This document shows positions 8,149 through 15,546 of a stretch of 64,000 nucleotides of DNA, piece by piece. The notes below the pieces were generated by a model. It searched no databases and was not told where the DNA came from. It saw nothing but the letters and a program-made list of their open reading frames with translations. The position numbers and the translations under genes are program-made. Source of the DNA: Vacuolonema iberomarrocanum LEGE 07170 (lineage in GTDB: Bacteria > Cyanobacteriota > Cyanobacteriia > Elainellales > Elainellaceae); assembly GCA_015207365.1 (NCBI GenBank), contig JADEXA010000018.1, positions 43,678 to 107,677 of the forward strand, given 5' to 3'. How positions within the stretch are numbered: the stretch's first letter is position 1; every line of letters begins with the position of its first letter.

Positions 8149-8856
8149 TTATTGGGCCGCTTCCTGTTCTGGAACTTCGAACTTGTAGCCCACTCCACGC
8201 ACAGTTTGAATCATGGTTGGCTGGCTCGTATCTGTCTCGATCTTTTTGCGGATTTGCCCGATGTGGACATCAACGACCCGCTGATCGCCGACATAGTCGT
8301 AGTCCCAAACTTTTTGAATCAGTTCAGCTCGCCGCCACACGCGCCCCGGATTGCTTGCCAGGAAGTAGAGCAGATCAAATTCCAACGCTGTTAGGGGAAT
8401 GAACTGGTCTTGCAGCATGACTTCTCGACGGACTGGGTCGATCGACAACTGCTGAAAGCGTAGGCTCTGCTGTTCGCCTTTGGTCACCGGACGCTGACGT
8501 TTTAGAATAGCCTGCACCCGCACCTCTAGCTCCCCCAAACTGAAGGGTTTGGTGAGATAGTCGTCTGCCCCTTGAGAAAATCCCAAAATTTTATCGGCTT
8601 CGTCGGTTCGGCTGGTTAACATCAGCACAAAGACATTGGTGCGGGTCTGCATCTCCTGGCAGAGGTTGTAGCCGGTGGAGTCTGGTAGATTGACATCCAG
8701 AATCACTAGGTCGGGGTTGAACTGGTCAAATAGGGCCATCGCGGCTTTGCCATCTTCGGCAGACTCGACCTGATACTCATGCCGAGTCAAGAACCGATGG
8801 ATGAGCGTGCGGATAGCAGGGTCGTCGTCAACAACAAGAATTTTGGCTGGGGACAT
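8149..8856 (-). CDS. OmpR/PhoB-family response regulator
   Basis: DNA-binding two-component regulator of 235 residues. The receiver domain has acidic pocket VVDDD, phosphoacceptor D54 (VILDVNLPD), and SRTDEADKI with K in DDYLTKPF. A winged helix (LTALEFDLLYFLASNPGRVW to VRGVGYKF) follows. I chose ATG 8856 (MSPAKILVVDDD) because the frame upstream to 8910 adds residues atypical of receivers. No kinase lies beside it on the same strand. It resembles the NblR/RpaB-type cyanobacterial group, but I cannot assign an orthologue. Confidence 0.88.
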   Translation of the reverse strand: MSPAKILVVDDDPAIRTLIHRFLTRHEYQVESAEDGKAAMALFDQFNPDLVILDVNLPDSTGYNLCQEMQTRTNVFVLMLTSRTDEADKILGFSQGADDYLTKPFSLGELEVRVQAILKRQRPVTKGEQQSLRFQQLSIDPVRREVMLQDQFIPLTALEFDLLYFLASNPGRVWRRAELIQKVWDYDYVGDQRVVDVHIGQIRKKIETDTSQPTMIQTVRGVGYKFEVPEQEAAQ

Positions 8857-9704
8857 GGCTGAGACTCTTAACTCCAGATCAGATCGTGCAGAGGGGTAGG
8901 AAATCCTCATTCAGAGTTTGAAGATTTCGTGAAATAGCTGTGAAATGTTTTCTGACATATTTTAGCCTTGGCGATCGCCGAACGGTATACAGGGCGATCT
9001 GGAAGGATTCAAATCTACTCCATATATCTAGCTCGTTCCCTTCATAGAAAAGCCAGTAAAAATTAGGTGTGCGTTAGTTTTAGCGAAATTTGGGCATTTT
9101 GTACCCAATTCTTGCTTCAATAACCGCTAGTTTGTATGGGTTCTAACAGAATTCCTGCAAACCTTCTCAGATATGGCGGTGATCGACCCGGATAGACACC
9201 ACCAAGATTTATGAATATTTATGTCAATAGCATGAAGGTGAAACATCAGCTTATAGTTAGTAGACTCGTTAGTCTTAATCCGACCCATGCGCTCGGCCCT
9301 CTGTTTGGCCCTTTGTCACTAATTCTTCATGACTAAATCGAGATAGAGCATTTGCTAAATGGGCGGACGTGGTTACACTAAAGGCTACTGGTATATTTAT
9401 CGATCTACCGAGAGTACTGGGCACAGGTTGGTTGAATTTGGTGCGGTTGGGCATTGGCTGGTTGAGTAGACCTGCAGATTGGTTAACGGGGAGAAATGGA
9501 TCAACTGGCTTTTCCCTTTAGCCCGATGCGGTTCCCTCAGCCTGGTCAATAGATATGGAGACAGGTTAGCTTGGCTGAAATCTGAGCCATTTCTTATAAT
9601 TTTTTTAGGTGGGTGTAGGTGCGGATCGACAAAGGTTTGCCCTTAGCAGTCACAGTTGCAGTCTTAAGTGTCACGAAAGGCGGGGTCTTTTTCGGAGGCG
9701 GTAA
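8857..9704 (+). other. Long intergenic region with a putative promoter for the CPP1-like gene
   Basis: No supported gene across 848 bases. A TATAAT hexamer at 9595-9600, preceded 18 bases upstream by TTGGCT (9571-9576), makes a credible sigma-70-type promoter for the gene at 9705, with a leader of about 100 bases. A tiny frame at 9496-9552 (18 codons) follows GGGGAGAA but is too short to call. The rest shows no repeat or RNA that I recognise. Confidence 0.45.
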
Positions 9705-10310
9705 ATGAGTAATTTGAACCATTATGAGCAGCTCGGGGTGGATGAGGACGCCTCTTTTGAGGCTATTCAGGAAGCCAAGGCTCGCCTTATGCAAGAGCAT
9801 GAAGGCGATCGCCGTCGGGTAGAAGAAATCGAAGCATCCTACGACGCCATCTTGATGGAACGCCTGCGGATGCGCCAGGAAGGCAAAATCAAAGTACCCG
9901 AACGGATTCGGTTCCCCGAGCGGCTGGCCGAATCGCCGCCCGATTTTGCGCCCAAGCCGGCGCAAGACTCGCCAGCTTGGCTGCAACGCTTCATCGATAC
10001 CCCCAGCCGCTCGGACGTGCTGCTGCCGGGGGGGTTAATGCTGGCCGCTAGCTTGCTCAGCTTTTCGTCTCCTCCCCTTGCCCTGGCTCTAGGCACGGGC
10101 TTTTGCTTCTACTTCCTCAACCGCAAGGAAAACAAATTTGGCCGCGCTTTCCTGATTACTTTGGCGGGGTTAGTGGTGGGAATTTCTGTGGGTCTAGGTC
10201 TTGCCGGTGTGTTGGCTGCTCAACTATTAGGTTTAGGGGTTACGCCTGACACGTTTGCGGCGATCGCCACGATGGTTCTGCTCTGGGTTATCACCAGCTT
10301 CCTGCGTTAA
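9705..10310 (+). CDS. CPP1-like (J-like domain) membrane protein
   Basis: A 201-residue protein of the cyanobacterial/plastid CPP1-like family. The N-terminal 60 residues form a degenerate J-like domain (NHYEQLGVDEDASFEAIQEAK) without the HPD motif of true DnaJ proteins. The C-terminal half has three to four hydrophobic segments (about 109-135, 147-175, 183-200). The plastid relative CPP1 helps stabilise protochlorophyllide oxidoreductase; that role is known for plants and only inferred here. Start ATG 9705 follows GGAGGCGG, a strong ribosome-binding site. Confidence 0.85.
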   Translation: MSNLNHYEQLGVDEDASFEAIQEAKARLMQEHEGDRRRVEEIEASYDAILMERLRMRQEGKIKVPERIRFPERLAESPPDFAPKPAQDSPAWLQRFIDTPSRSDVLLPGGLMLAASLLSFSSPPLALALGTGFCFYFLNRKENKFGRAFLITLAGLVVGISVGLGLAGVLAAQLLGLGVTPDTFAAIATMVLLWVITSFLR

Positions 10311-10407
10311 CGCCAGCGCTTGGCCTGACAAATTGGTGCATGGCGATTTCGATAAGGCGAGTTTGAGATCAGCAGATTTTGCCGTTGAAACTGCGGCTAG
10401 ATGAATG

Positions 10408-10437
10408 AAACCCGCGAAGGTCTACCTTCGCGGGTTT
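10408..10437. terminator. Bidirectional rho-independent terminator
   Basis: A 13-bp stem, AAACCCGCGAAGG (10408-10420) with 10425-10437, has a four-base loop and is flanked by A and T runs. It sits between the convergent CPP1-like and gpmA genes, so it can serve both directions. Confidence 0.8.
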
Positions 10438-10518
10438 TCAAATTTCAAATCTTGGTGGTTCGCAACGGCGGACGTTGTTCGGATCGTCGGCCTGAAAGCC
10501 GTGCTGTGACTTGCCTTA

Positions 10519-11217
10519 CTAGGCCGAGAGAACTTCTTTACTTTGCACGATTCCCTGCCCATCGATTTCGTAGACAATGGGAACCGCTGTGCCTAGCTCA
10601 AGTTTCACGACCTCTTCCGGCGAAAGCTGATCCAGGTGCATCATGATGGCTCGGAGCGAATTGCCATGGGCGGATACCAAAACATTATCTCCCTGGGTAA
10701 CATGCGTCATGATGCGACTCGTGAAAAAAGGCAGCACCCGTTCCCGTGTATTTTCTAAGCTTTCGCCCCCTGGAGGCGCTTCGGAGTAGGAGCGTCGCCA
10801 GATTTGTACTTGTTCTGCGCCATACTTCTCGGCAATCTCGGCTTTGTTCTTGCCCTGCAAGTCGCCGTAGTAACGTTCATCCAAGAAGGAGCTGGTGTAA
10901 ATGGGCAACTCTCCATCGGGATTGCCGTCATATTTATCCCACCCATGCCAATCTTTGTCGTCTTCCTGGTGCTTCATGATGGGGATACGACCGCCGCAGA
11001 TCTCGTCGCATTCAGTGAGGATGATGACCGTAGTTTCGATCGCCCGAATCAGCATGCTGGTGAAGCACACAGACACTTGGTAATCGCGTAATTTTGTGGA
11101 GGCGATCGTCGCTTCAGCGCGACCCCGCTCACTTAGGGGTACATCTACCCAGCCAGTGAAACGATTGGCTGCATTCCACAAGCTCTGTCCATGTCGGGTC
11201 AGTATCAGAGTCGCCAT
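10519..11217 (-). CDS. gpmA: 2,3-bisphosphoglycerate-dependent phosphoglycerate mutase
   Basis: Glycolytic enzyme interconverting 3- and 2-phosphoglycerate in the cytosol. The phosphohistidine motif LTRHGQSLWN (R8, H9) opens the protein, FTGWVDVPLS follows, and the second catalytic histidine is in VSAHGNSLRA. DERYYGDLQG and WRRSYSEAPPGGES are typical of the dPGM family. I chose ATG 11217 (MATLILTRHG, 232 residues) because the extra ten residues upstream to 11247 do not belong to the fold. It probably stands alone. Confidence 0.93.
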   Translation of the reverse strand: MATLILTRHGQSLWNAANRFTGWVDVPLSERGRAEATIASTKLRDYQVSVCFTSMLIRAIETTVIILTECDEICGGRIPIMKHQEDDKDWHGWDKYDGNPDGELPIYTSSFLDERYYGDLQGKNKAEIAEKYGAEQVQIWRRSYSEAPPGGESLENTRERVLPFFTSRIMTHVTQGDNVLVSAHGNSLRAIMMHLDQLSPEEVVKLELGTAVPIVYEIDGQGIVQSKEVLSA

Positions 11218-11305
11218 AATAGTTTGCGCAAAGGGTAGGGCGGGCAATAGGCAGTGGGGGAGGGGATAAACGCTTGAGTTCGACTCCCGTTCCCCCGATC
11301 GCTCG

Positions 11306-11731
11306 TTAGGCAGTGGCTTCAGCCACTTCTTTTTGAGCTGATCCTTGGGTTCCCAGTTGAATCAACTCAATTTTGTAACCATCGGGATCTTCGACAAAGG
11401 CAATGACCGTTGATCCATGCTTCATGGGGCCGGGTTCCCGTGTCACCTTGCCACCCATTTCTTTAATGCCGTTGCAGGTGGCATAGATATCCTCAACACC
11501 CAGCGCAACATGGCCATAGCCGCTACCAATATCGTAGTGATCGGTATCCCAGTTGTAGGTTAGCTCCAACACCGTATGGTTAGCTTCATCGCCATAACCG
11601 ACAAAGGCCAAGGTAAACTTGCCGCCAGGATAGTCCTTCTGGCGCAGAAGCTTCATGCCCAATACATCGCAGTAGAACTTCAGGGATGCTTCCAGGTTGC
11701 CAACCCGTAGCATGGTGTGCAGCATTCGCAT
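11306..11731 (-). CDS. gloA: Lactoylglutathione lyase (glyoxalase I)
   Basis: Metal-dependent enzyme that converts the methylglyoxal-glutathione hemithioacetal to S-lactoylglutathione, detoxifying a glycolytic by-product. The 141-residue protein starts [10 protein letters not shown] at ATG 11731. The four metal ligands of the GloA fold are visible: H5, E in [10 protein letters not shown] in GYGHVALGV and E in GYKIELIQ. A longer frame to 11773 adds 14 residues with no family support. It lies beside gpmA on the same strand. Confidence 0.93.
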   Translation of the reverse strand: MRMLHTMLRVGNLEASLKFYCDVLGMKLLRQKDYPGGKFTLAFVGYGDEANHTVLELTYNWDTDHYDIGSGYGHVALGVEDIYATCNGIKEMGGKVTREPGPMKHGSTVIAFVEDPDGYKIELIQLGTQGSAQKEVAEATA

Positions 11732-11829
11732 TGCATTTCTCCCATAACGCTTTCCTGTTTCATTTTGAAACATTCACACCGATTTTTGGAAGTTTGCAGC
11801 ATCCAAGGGCAAATTTTTTCAAAATTGCC

Positions 11830-12543
11830 TTAATGGCCAACATGACTCCAGGCTCCGTATTTCGCTGGAATGCCTGTCTGGTATTGCTGTTGCCAAGCCC
11901 AGAGCTGGTCGCCATAGGAAAAATGCCACCACTCTTTGGGATGCTGACAGAATCCAGCCGTAACCAAAACCTGACGGAGTAATTGACGATGCTGATGGTA
12001 GCGATCGCTCTGCGGATCCGAGTGAGGTGGGGCGAAGTGGTCAGGATAGGAACGGGGAGAAAGTTCATCAATCGGGGAGCCCATATCGATCTCTGTGCCA
12101 CTGGCATCGACCAGGGTGAGGTCGATGGCTGCTCCTGTGCTGTGGGGGGGGGGAGTGGCGGGATCTTCGCTGGGGATGGCCCAAAATTGATGCACATGCT
12201 CCAGGCATTCCTGGCGCTGTTCGGGCGTCAGGTGGGCGGGGTCGAGGTGATGCGATCGCACCCATTCCTCAAAGCTGTAGTCCACCATGTAGCGTTGTAC
12301 TGCGAAGGGACGGTAGGCATCGAAAACGAAGATACGCCAGCCTAGATGCAGTTCTTGGAGCGTTTCCTGTGCTTGGAGGAGCCGCACGAGAACGCCTTGC
12401 CGCAGGGAGTAGGGCGATCGCTCTCCATAGGGTGCGCCTACGGCCATGTAGGGATGCACCGTCGGCACCGCAAACGGCTGCAGGGGAATCGGCAAAAGGG
12501 GTTCTCCACATTCCACAATGGGAATGGTTTGGTAAGGCTTCAT
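11830..12543 (-). CDS. D-alanyl-D-alanine dipeptidase (VanX/DdpX family)
   Basis: Zinc dipeptidase of 237 residues that splits D-Ala-D-Ala. Zinc ligands and catalytic residues are present: H134 and D141 in HSTGAAIDLT, and E204/H207 in EWWHFSYG. R78 in DAYRP is also conserved. VanX is best known from vancomycin resistance, but no vanH, vanA or regulator genes are near. A peptidoglycan-recycling or dipeptide-scavenging role like E. coli DdpX is more likely. Start ATG 12543. Confidence 0.88.
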   Translation of the reverse strand: MKPYQTIPIVECGEPLLPIPLQPFAVPTVHPYMAVGAPYGERSPYSLRQGVLVRLLQAQETLQELHLGWRIFVFDAYRPFAVQRYMVDYSFEEWVRSHHLDPAHLTPEQRQECLEHVHQFWAIPSEDPATPPPHSTGAAIDLTLVDASGTEIDMGSPIDELSPRSYPDHFAPPHSDPQSDRYHQHRQLLRQVLVTAGFCQHPKEWWHFSYGDQLWAWQQQYQTGIPAKYGAWSHVGH

Positions 12544-12581
12544 GGGTTCACGAAATGGTTGGGGTTGATTCTCCGCAAGTG

Positions 12582-12660
12582 TATAGCGCTACGCGCTTGA
12601 GTCAAACTGGAGGATGGGTTTCAAGCGGCATCCGATGCCGCTTGAAACCCATCCTCCGTA
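12582..12660. repeat. Palindromic element, family B handle with a 24-bp stem
   Basis: It begins with the handle TATAGCGCTACGCGCTTGA (12582-12600) and continues into perfect 24-bp arms 12609-12632 and 12634-12657 with a one-base loop. The stem sequence (GGAGGATGGGTTTC end) differs completely from those of the other B copies at 42481 and 51014. The right end runs straight into a family A element. Confidence 0.85.
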
Positions 12661-12762
12661 ATATCAAATCGGTTAAATAGCCGTAAAACCCAACTATTGT
12701 TTGTGCCCGCTACTTTGCAGCGGGCACAAACAATAGTTGGGTTCTTCAACCGGATTTGACAT
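12661..12762. repeat. Palindromic element, family A (copy 1)
   Basis: Terminal sequences ATATCAAATCGGTTAAATAG (12661-12680) and TTCAACCGGATTTGACAT (12745-12762) enclose a perfect 25-bp stem, 12687-12711 with 12719-12743. Further copies are at 21980 (inverted), 28926 and 50908. Stem bases differ between copies but both arms change together (ATTG here, ATCG at 21980). TA dinucleotides flank both ends. Confidence 0.9.
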
Positions 12763-12769
12763 ACCCCAT

Positions 12770-12800
12770 AAAAATAGGGGCGTGATCATGGTCACGTCCC
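12770..12800 (-). terminator. Rho-independent terminator of the HtrA-family gene
   Basis: On the minus strand, GGGACGTGA pairs with TCACGCCC around a six-base loop and is followed by TATTTTTA. It lies 27 bases after the stop codon of the protease gene. Confidence 0.6.
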
Positions 12801-12826
12801 TAGTGATGGCTTGGCTAGCGAATGCC

Positions 12827-13993
12827 CTATCCGTTGCTTTGAAGATTTTCGGTGCGAATGGTGAACTGTTGGGTGCGCTCGCCCCGCTGTACCTGAACCT
12901 GGAGCTCCTGTCCTACCTGACTGTTTTCGACGAGTCGTTGTAGTTGATCCGCTGTGGTAATGGCTCGCTCACCGACTTGCAGGATCACATCGCCTCGCCG
13001 CAAGCCCGAACGAGCGGCTGGAGAGTCGGGAACGATGGCCACAACCAATGCTCCATTGGCCTCGGGCAAGAAAATGGATGCATTGGGATCCTCATTGTTC
13101 TGTTTTGCCAAGTCTGGCGTGAGCGTTGCAATTTGCACCCCCAGGTAAGGATGAGCCACCTCTTCGCCCTGCTCCAGTTGTGGCAAAATCTGCTTGGCTT
13201 TGTTGATAGGAATCGCAAAACCAATGCCCATCGCGTTGGCCCGGATAGCGGTGTTGATGCCAATGACTTCGCCCTGTTCGTTGAGCAAGGGGCCTCCAGA
13301 GTTGCCAGGGTTGATGGCGGCATCGGTTTGAATAAAGTCGAGGCGCTTGTCGGGAATGCCCACCGCAGAACTGGAGCGGTTCAGAGTGCTGACAATGCCC
13401 AAGGTCACGGTGTTGTCTAGCCCGAGGGGATTGCCAACGGCGATCGCCCAATCCCCTACCTGGACTTGTTCTGAGTCGCCCAACGGGGCAATGGGTAGAT
13501 CTGTCTCCGGCTGGATTTTGACCAGCGCCATGTCCGTGACTTCATCGACGCCGAGCACTTCCCCTTCAAACTGCTTGCCGTCCTTGAGGGTGACCGTCAC
13601 GCGATCGGCGCGATCGACTACATGGGCGTTGGTTAAAACGGAGCCATCGGCACTGATGATGAACCCCGAACCCTGCCCCCGTAGATGTTCTTCGTAAGGG
13701 CCTTGGGAATACCCCCGCCCGCCACCAAAGAAGTCTCGAAAGAGCGGATCGCCAAGAAATGGATCAGGATTTCGGGTCACGGTACTCTCGGTGTCAATGC
13801 GAACCACCGCTGGGCCAATTCGCTGCAACGCGCTGGCAACAAAACTGCTTCCTCGCGCGGGTTGCGCTGGGGCATCCTGCGCGAGAGCTGGCAAGCCACC
13901 CAGGGAGCCTGCCAAAAGGATGGCACTGAGCAGCACCACCAAGAGCCGCCGCCATGCCCATTGCCAGCGTTGCCGATGAGGATTCGATCGCAT
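12827..13993 (-). CDS. HtrA/Deg-family serine protease (HhoA/HhoB/HtrA type)
   Basis: Envelope serine protease and chaperone acting on misfolded proteins. Numbered from ATG 13993 (388 residues), a signal anchor (LLVVLLSAILLAGSLGG) is followed by a trypsin-like domain with catalytic H124 (LTNAHVVD), D154 (DMALVKI) and S232 (NPGNSGGPL), then one PDZ domain in about the last 100 residues. One PDZ is usual for the cyanobacterial HhoA/HhoB/HtrA trio; which of the three this is cannot be told here. ATG 13993 has an AGG-containing site at good spacing; the frame to 14050 adds 19 unneeded residues. Confidence 0.9.
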   Translation of the reverse strand: MRSNPHRQRWQWAWRRLLVVLLSAILLAGSLGGLPALAQDAPAQPARGSSFVASALQRIGPAVVRIDTESTVTRNPDPFLGDPLFRDFFGGGRGYSQGPYEEHLRGQGSGFIISADGSVLTNAHVVDRADRVTVTLKDGKQFEGEVLGVDEVTDMALVKIQPETDLPIAPLGDSEQVQVGDWAIAVGNPLGLDNTVTLGIVSTLNRSSSAVGIPDKRLDFIQTDAAINPGNSGGPLLNEQGEVIGINTAIRANAMGIGFAIPINKAKQILPQLEQGEEVAHPYLGVQIATLTPDLAKQNNEDPNASIFLPEANGALVVAIVPDSPAARSGLRRGDVILQVGERAITTADQLQRLVENSQVGQELQVQVQRGERTQQFTIRTENLQSNG

Positions 13994-14431
13994 ATCTTCT
14001 ACCTGACTGTTGCTGAATTGTTTCGTGTTGAATAGGTTTGTAAAAGTCAACTGGAAATTTTTTGTGAGACAAGTCTACCCAAGCTTGACTATGGGGGAGA
14101 ATTGCCCACTCACCCTCATTCAATCCCATTTCTATCTAGACGAACGCGAAACTTGTTAGAAAAGCAGCGTTCGGAGTGATGAATCTATGTTTCCTAAAGG
14201 AGTTTCCTACCGTTGATTTTAGCGATCGCCTTGCGCTTGCGTCAGTCTGCCCAGGCGCAGCAAACCGTAATTGACAAAACGCGACTACAATGAGGACGTT
14301 ACTTAGCCTGTTTGCGACCTTGAGCGGTGCGTCATGGTCAAGGAGCCATGTCTGCCTCCATGCGTCTATACAGGAAGTTTGTCGTCAGCTTGTTCTGACT
14401 GTTTGGTTGAACGCACTTTTTAGACGCTTTC
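13994..14431 (+). other. Divergent intergenic region with possible short leader frames
   Basis: A 438-base gap between the divergent protease and InrS-like genes. It contains a nine-codon frame from ATG 14187 (MFPKGVSYR). Its stop overlaps a TTG-initiated 26-codon frame (14213-14293) preceded by AAAGGAG at 14197-14203. Translation is not demonstrated. No repeat is seen. Confidence 0.3.
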
Positions 14432-14764
14432 ATGCACAGCCCCAAAGCCGATCATCACGATCACAGCCACGATGGCGCGGTTCATCCCCATGTCCACGAT
14501 GAAGAGTCGCTGCGCCAAATCATCAATCGCCTTTCTCGCATTGAGGGCCATATTCGGGGCATCAAGCAAATGGTGAACGAAAGCCGCCCCTGCCCAGATG
14601 TGCTGGTGCAAATTGCGGCGGTTCGAGGAGCGCTGGATCGTGTTGCCCGCCGCATCCTCGACGAGCACCTGACCGAATGTATGGTTCGCGCTGCTGAAGA
14701 AGGAGGCATCGATACAGAAATCGCCGCCCTTAAAGCCGCTCTCGATCGCTTCTTACCTTCCTAA
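14432..14764 (+). CDS. inrS: CsoR/RcnR-family nickel-sensing repressor, InrS-like
   Basis: Small all-helical DNA-binding repressor (110 residues) of the CsoR/RcnR family. It has a histidine-rich N-terminus (seven histidines in the first 22 residues). H22, C54 (RPCPD), H79 and C83 (EHLTEC) fall in the pattern of the Ni(II) ligands H21, C53, H78, C82 of Synechocystis InrS. That match points to nickel sensing rather than copper or formaldehyde. InrS represses a nickel exporter gene (nrsD) in Synechocystis, but no exporter gene is adjacent here. Start ATG 14432 has no strong ribosome-binding site. Confidence 0.8.
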   Translation: MHSPKADHHDHSHDGAVHPHVHDEESLRQIINRLSRIEGHIRGIKQMVNESRPCPDVLVQIAAVRGALDRVARRILDEHLTECMVRAAEEGGIDTEIAALKAALDRFLPS

Positions 14765-14776
14765 ACCTTCTCCGTC

Positions 14777-14867
14777 AGGACTTACGCAAAACTGGCGTAA
14801 TCCTAAGGAAATTCGTTGATTTTGTGGCCGCGACGTGGCCACAAAATCAACAAAATGCGTAAGTCCT
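14777..14867. repeat. Palindromic element, family C (copy 1)
   Basis: Inverted ends AGGACTTACGC (14777-14787) and GCGTAAGTCCT (14857-14867) enclose a stem GTTGATTTTGTGGCC (14815-14829) pairing with 14837-14851. An inner ACTGGCGTAATCCTAAGGAA segment lies on one side. The same structure in reverse orientation occurs at 54536-54624, and degraded copies at 22612 and 22848. Confidence 0.85.
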
Positions 14868-14891
14868 ATTCGTAATGCATGAGCAGTTGCT

Positions 14892-15497
14892 ATGGCGACG
14901 ACGTTGCTGATTCAAACAGAGCCAGGACTGATGGAGGTGACGTTGCCTGCGATCGCCCCCATGACCTCTGAGCAGTTCTACGAATTTTGTTTGGCCAATC
15001 GAGATCTTCGCATCGAGCGCAGCGCCAATGGGGAGGTTATCGTCATGCCGCCAACCTTTTCGGATACGGGAAACCGTAATGTCAGAATCGTTCAGCAACT
15101 CGCTAACTGGGTCGATCAGGACAGTACAGGTGAAGTTTTTGATTCGAGTGCGGGATTTACGTTGCCTAATGGAGCGATGCGATCGCCCGATGCGTCATGG
15201 ATTCGGCGCGATCGCTGGGAGGCATTAACGCAAGCTGAAAAGGAATCCTTTGCGCCCATTTGTCCTGATTTTGTCGTTGAACTGCGGGCGACGAATGATC
15301 CACTGAGCCGATTGCAAGACAAGATGCAGGAATACATCAATCATGGTGCGCTCTTGGGATGGTTGATTGACCGGAAAAGCCGCACGGTGCATGTTTATCG
15401 ACCTAACCGATCTCCCGAGATGCTGAATGATCCAGAAGTGGTAAGCGGTGATCCAGAGCTTCCAGTCTTCAAGCTGTCCCTCTCCAAAATTTGGTAG
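14892..15497 (+). CDS. Uma2-family (DUF820) PD-(D/E)XK nuclease-like protein
   Basis: A 201-residue member of the Uma2/COG4636 family, which is greatly expanded in cyanobacteria and has a restriction-endonuclease-like fold. The expected acidic residues are seen in RSPDASWI and FVVELRA, followed by GWLIDRKSRTV. Whether it cuts DNA is unknown; biological roles of the family are unclear. Stand-alone gene 24 bases after the family C palindrome. Start ATG 14892. Confidence 0.85.
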   Translation: MATTLLIQTEPGLMEVTLPAIAPMTSEQFYEFCLANRDLRIERSANGEVIVMPPTFSDTGNRNVRIVQQLANWVDQDSTGEVFDSSAGFTLPNGAMRSPDASWIRRDRWEALTQAEKESFAPICPDFVVELRATNDPLSRLQDKMQEYINHGALLGWLIDRKSRTVHVYRPNRSPEMLNDPEVVSGDPELPVFKLSLSKIW

Positions 15498-15546
15498 TCC
15501 TGGACATTCATCCTGTAGCTGTTGTCTGGCGATCGCCAATTGCCTG

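Noticed and set aside
11830..12543. Vancomycin resistance determinant (VanX)
   Set aside because: Only the dipeptidase is present; no vanH/vanA or VanRS genes nearby. A chromosomal peptidoglycan-recycling enzyme is the simpler reading.
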